Source: Lingula anatina (Eukaryota > Brachiopoda > Lingulata > Lingulida > Lingulidae). Taken from it: a stretch of DNA of 64,000 bases. Each line of letters begins with the position of its first letter. The first letter of the stretch is position 1. The notes under the pieces are model-generated. The model was not told the DNA's origin. It saw only the letters and a program-made list of their open reading frames with translations, and did not search any database. The position numbers and the translations under genes are program-made. Where the stretch lies: contig NW_019775658.1 in the NCBI RefSeq assembly GCF_001039355.2, positions 855,807 to 919,806 on the forward strand, in the 5' to 3' direction. Positions 59,076 through 64,000 of this stretch are shown here, in pieces.

Positions 59076-62000
59076 TAGTTAAAATCAACACCATCAGCAG
59101 TTTCTTGAAAGGATACAGATATAGATACTGTTATTTGGTACTGGTTTTAGCTATAAACAGTTAAACATTATTTTGCAGGCATGTGTCTTTCTTCTAAATC
59201 AAAAGAAAGATATGTCTTAAGAATTCAAAGTTGTTTTTCTTCTGTAAAGTTTTCAATGACAACATCTACAGTTAGCTTGCAATGCAATCACTTCAAGTAA
59301 TTATGGTGGTAAATCCTATATTTCCTCCATTCTTTCTGAAAATGTCAAGATTTTCATTAATTGATATTTCCTAATCCACATATCAATAATGTAAAAACAA
59401 TAATCCAATGAGATACAACATACAAACAAATTTCAACAGACTTTACCTGGGATGTATTTCTGTCATACGTAAAGGCTCAACTCCCTACTCTAAACCATCA
59501 GGCATTACCGTATATGACCACAATTATAACTGACCACAAAAACCAACCATTGCAACAAAGCAACCACCTAGCCTTTTCTGTTGTTACTGAATCCCCTGTA
59601 AAATTTTCCCAGAGCCCTAATGCTGTTAAAAACCTGTTCCAAATCAGGATCACCGTGAATCTGTTAAACTTCCAGTATACCTCTCTGCTAGGGGTCAGAA
59701 TAACACTCAGCTCTCCATCTGCTAAGCACTTGTTTCAGCTCAGTTTCTTTTGTTTTTGCTCCTGGATCTTGAATTCCATACACGTTTCAAAAATGCTCCA
59801 TGGCAAGGCTAGATCACGATCTTCAGATGTTTGTCGCTCATTAATTTGGTCTTTGCTCCTGCATAATGAATTCTTGAATTCTTCCAGCTTGAAAATATTT
59901 CTACTCCAAACTTTTTATTTTTTTACCAGGGGCAGATCACGCCTGTCATGCGGCCAGAGTAGTTGTCACTCTTTATTGTATTTTACCTACTAGTGGAATT
60001 CTGTCACTGCACTTGCCTGGATGCTGTTCTATTTTTAGTTGAAAACGATACGTCCAAGACTATTTGTTCTAAATAATTAGAAATACCTTCATGTGTTTTC
60101 CTTGTCTGGTTGCATCATCCTGATGCCATAAAATTCCCAACGCCGGCCCATAAAAGACTTCCATTAAAATGGCTGAGGCAGATTTGTCTATCTCAGTCCA
60201 AACGACAGAGGCCTCAATTTCAAATGATGCCTTTTCAAAAATACATACAAAGATATTTGTCACTGTCACATTTATCCTGCATTCCTGCACAGGTGAGCTG
60301 TCCTTGTTGAAAAGGGATACCTGAATGAAATGTGCTTTAGTTATGTATGATCCTTAACTGCCAGAACATCATGAATAAGTCATGATATTAATATCCCCCA
60401 TTAAGATACTTGCCTATGTAGATATAATATAAATTTTGAGAGAGAGAAAGAGAGAGAATCCACTTGACTCTATCGCAGTACAAATACTCCTACATCAACA
60501 TCGAGGGAGGAATTCCTGACTTGGGTTAAGTGTCACAAGTTAAACATCAGTAAACAGTTCTCCTTTTAACATAGTGAACCCTTTCTGTCAGCAGACTGCT
60601 CTCTGTCCTGGATCACTGACGATATCTGAAAATGATCTGCTACAGGTAATTTTGACGTCCTATCTTCATTTCATTGTTTTATTGTGTGCAGGCATTTGAA
60701 ACATGTGGATTTGAAGGCCCAGGGGGGAAAAGCATGTTTATGGGCAGTAAATGCTATAGATTGAGATATTGCATGACACTGGACTGATTTTGAATCTCTC
60801 TCTCTCCCTCTCCTCTCTTTCTGTCCTCTTCTTCCTACCCTCTATCGTTGAATTAAACTGAATCAACTCTGGTCCTCATCCTACACATTTTATTTAAATT
60901 CATCCCACTTTTTTTCCATTTAAACTGCACCAGTGCCAAGTGCCAGCCCTCTGTCACCAATAAAACCACGAAGGTCCCTTGCATGACATGAAGTCATCTG
61001 TGTGTGTTGTTAAGACACGGGAGCTCCTTTCCTGCCATTTCTCATTACATCCAATCCTAGTTTCTCGACCACCTGGGAGTTAAATGGGCCAAAATGCATC
61101 AGCACCATCAATGTCTCCACTCTAATCTTCATTCCACAAGAAACACCACATTTTTTCATACAAAATTGTTTTAATTTCTTTTACCTGGCAAACTGGTGAT
61201 TTTCAGTCTCCATATGCCAGCATTGGGTTTTAGAGTAGCAATATAATGCATGCATTCACTGGATTGATCACATTTGATGATTAACTTTATCATGAAGTTA
61301 GAACAATTGAAATATGGACATAAACTTTGTAAATGAGAGTGGGTGATGAACACATAACCTGTCTGGTATATTTCCTCCATCTTTCATCATACATTAGTTC
61401 TATGATTCTTCATAAAATAGACCACCAATGACAGTGTTAATCGTCCCAGGTTGCCATGATTTCAGTTTTCACAATGCCTGGACCTGTTGACTCTGATCTT
61501 TCCAATTGATTTGAAACAGAAACCAAAAGTGACCAATACGCAAATTCAATGTGGGGTATGAGTCTAATTTTCCAAGAGAAGTGGAAACACTGGCTCTGTT
61601 GGTAAAGATTTTTCTTGGCTGATGTCCCAAGGTTGCTGTGGTCTAGACTTGTTACATCACTGACATACCTGAGCAGAATTCATTCCAACAACAACAAAGG
61701 CAGGCAAATGGAGCTGATGCCAAAAAAATAAGTCCTAGTGTTTTCATAGAGTTAGCACCACTCTGTCAATTTGTAGAAATAAAATGACACTTTGTTCTTT
61801 CAGATTTAGTTCCTTTGGATATACAAACATCAAGCACTAAAACTCTTCCTTGTAGTTGTATTGTATAATACAGAAGAATCCTTTTCCTTGTACTTACGAA
61901 GTTCCTGCGGTCTTGTGAACATGGTGCAAATGATAATTTCCTTGCTATTTCCTTCAACACAGTTTAAGCCCTGTTCTTGTCAATCATAGCTGGCAAGAGT

Positions 62001-64000
62001 GTTTCCCTATCCAATACACTGCGTCTTTTTTCCCTTGACCATTTCCTCCTCCTTGTATGATAATTACTCAAATTTCAAACACCTTACTGATACTAGTATC
62101 ATCTCTCTCTCAAATGGTCATTTTTTTGCTGATCATAGAAAAAGACAGTTTGACAATTTCATAAAAAATCCTTTGGTATCAAACTGGCTTCCATAAATAC
62201 GTGAAGAGAATTCAGTTTTTCCTCAACAAACTAAGATTTAATTTAGAAAAGCAAAATGAAATTTCAGAAGAACACAATAATTAGCCAAAGTAGTTAATCA
62301 ATAGCAAGAGTCCAAAATTCAATTCACACGGTGGTTTATGACAATCTCTAACTTGGAATCTTTGGACGGCTGCCTCGCAAAAATAAAACCCCTCTTCACA
62401 CACACACACACACACACCTTACCATGTTATCTGTCAAGTGCACATCCTATGGTATGCTCTGCTGGAACAATCAACTTGAACACTTCACGACAAATGTTTA
62501 CACAGCACATAATCTGTTTGACTTATGATATGGTGTGTTGACAGGTTATTCAAGTGACATTAGTTAAGTATTTTCAAACCCTTGTATCCCTTGAGAGCTG
62601 GTCTTCATTTTCTCTGTCAATACAGAGACAGGGCAGCCTGTTAGTAATATCTTCAATACAACTTTTGGTGATGTTCTTCTCTAATGATACAAGATTTTTC
62701 AAAACAGTGAATAAAAAAAAAAATCCATTTTCTTTCAGTGGTCAAATTTTTCATCTGATAATGACTGTTATCAAATTAAAAGAAACAATGCCCATATACA
62801 CTCCTCTTTCCTTAGGTCCAGGATGATACAGACTTGGTTTAAGAAGATGCCATTTGTCCAGTAAATGAGAGGTGAAATGCATTCAAATGTTGCCACATGG
62901 TCGGGTCCATCATTTTTCAACAAGGCCACTAGCTCTGGCCTGAAGTAAACTGGTCACTGAGTATCGCCATGTCCCTAACATAGTGGTGATAACATCTAGC
63001 AAGTCTCTACTTGGCTAAAAATACACACTTAATGGTCTGTGTTAAAATTATCACTAAAATTGTTATTGCAATCAAAAGTGCCTCCAAACAAGAATGTACA
63101 ATTCTGAGTACGCCCAACTGTCCTCCTTGAAACAAAATGTTACCAAGGCCAGGGATAGGCATGGCCTATAAAGTTCTCTGTTAGATAACAACCTCAGTAT
63201 GAGATACAAGGTTGCCCCCTTGAATTCAAAGCACATCTAAGAACTTATCTTCATTGACAAATACATATTTAGGGTCCTGTAGCAGAAAGCTTACAAGCCA
63301 AGCATGGGCATTAGCAATTTTGAGCTCCTGTGGAATACAGTGATACATTTGAGACAAAGGATAGTCATCTTGATGTGTTGTTTTACCAAATTCCATGTCA
63401 TATCTGATAATATCATGGCCTCTCCTTTATTTTCAGTGGTTGTTAGTTGTAATGCACCAGTGTCAACTATTATCCTAGACCACAACTACCACTAATGATG
63501 CTCAGATATAGATCAAGAGGAGTTTAATTCCTTTTTTTTTTTTACTATCTCTCCTAAAATAAATACGAATAGTTCAGTATGGAATGAATTGATTCTGTAA
63601 GTCTTTCTGCCAAAATCAGTCCACTGAAATCAGTCTTTAGCCAGTCTCAGTCCATCGGCAGGGCATCTCTTAATAACTGTGCTTAATTTGCTCACTCAGG
63701 TGGCATCCTGCTGGGCTGCTGACAGTCTCATCATTACACCTGATGATATCAAACAGAACACTTCAGAACTGGTTGCATTTCTGCCTGCTTGCTGGCTTCT
63801 ATCTCCCCAAGACACCCACTGCTTGCTTTGAGAAGACCAATTTCTTAAGAAAACAATGGATGCCTAAACCCGACACCTGAGAAAGGTTGGGATGAAGGAA
63901 AAGCTCTCCTGTGTCAGTACTGATACCACTCTAGGCAGGTGTTCTACCCATCAACAGTCCAATGTTGGGTCAGTTTAAGAGGTGGTCATTAACAATACCT
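59076..64000. other. Upstream region of the PWG-repeat exon
   Basis: Probably 5' flank or further intron. It holds AG runs (60440-60458), CT runs (60797-60824) and a CA run (62397). One minus-strand candidate exon at 60087-60284 is discussed under findings. I see nothing else I can support. Confidence 0.4.
62397..62417. repeat. CA microsatellite
   Basis: About ten CA units upstream of the PWG-repeat exon. Confidence 0.95.

Noticed and set aside
59514-59993. Plus-strand frame of 159 codons
   Set aside because: Composition is that of random AT-rich DNA (Leu, Ser, Phe), with no domain, signal peptide or splice evidence.

Overview
The window looks like a scaffold from an invertebrate animal genome. 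Genes are split by spliced introns of about 0.1-3 kb or more, the DNA is AT-rich, microsatellites are common, and there are non-autonomous DNA transposons. The gene content is metazoan: a TANC-type scaffold protein, PAN plus fibrinogen-domain secreted proteins, and beta-microseminoprotein-like proteins. A marine lophotrochozoan such as a brachiopod is my guess; nothing in the sequence proves the species. I saw no viral genes, rRNA, tRNA or CRISPR.

Four assembled pieces can be recognised. Piece X (1-6393) ends at a single N (6394). Piece Y (6395-23496) ends in poly-A next to a 126-base gap (23497-23622). Piece Z (23623-30131) ends at a single N (30132). Piece W runs from 30133 to 64000. X and Z are nearly identical copies of the same nine TANC exons with their introns, and they share both end points. 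The first 1757 bases of W repeat the last 1757 of X with a constant offset of 25496 and no indel that I see. The simplest reading is that Y-Z-W is one locus, X is the other haplotype misplaced at the left end, and X and W are the same haplotype left unmerged.

TANC gene (minus strand). Read from W through Z to Y, sixteen exons between 36118 and 21939 join in one open frame of 3626 coding bases (about 1207 residues up to the stop). In order they encode a Ser/Thr-rich segment, an 18-base micro-exon, a basic segment, the P-loop and Walker B of a STAND-type NTPase, a helical region, about ten ankyrin repeats and two or three TPRs. A short tail ends in the PDZ-ligand-like residues ETAL. Further N-terminal exons are likely (38892-38974) or possible (41161-41253, 45173-45264, 58724-59075).

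Piece Y also holds two tandem gene pairs, next to the TANC 3' end. On the minus strand are two intact four-exon genes (6563-9591, 11218-13215) for secreted PAN/Apple plus fibrinogen C-terminal proteins, probably pattern-recognition lectins. On the plus strand are two intact three-exon genes (14810-16360, 17182-19465) for small secreted eight-cysteine proteins of the beta-microseminoprotein family. The two clusters are divergently oriented around 13216-14809. The second microseminoprotein gene carries several transposon insertions, one of which can be delimited by comparison with its paralogue.

The remainder (36-64 kb) is mainly intron or 5' flank of TANC, with simple repeats and a few small tandem duplications.
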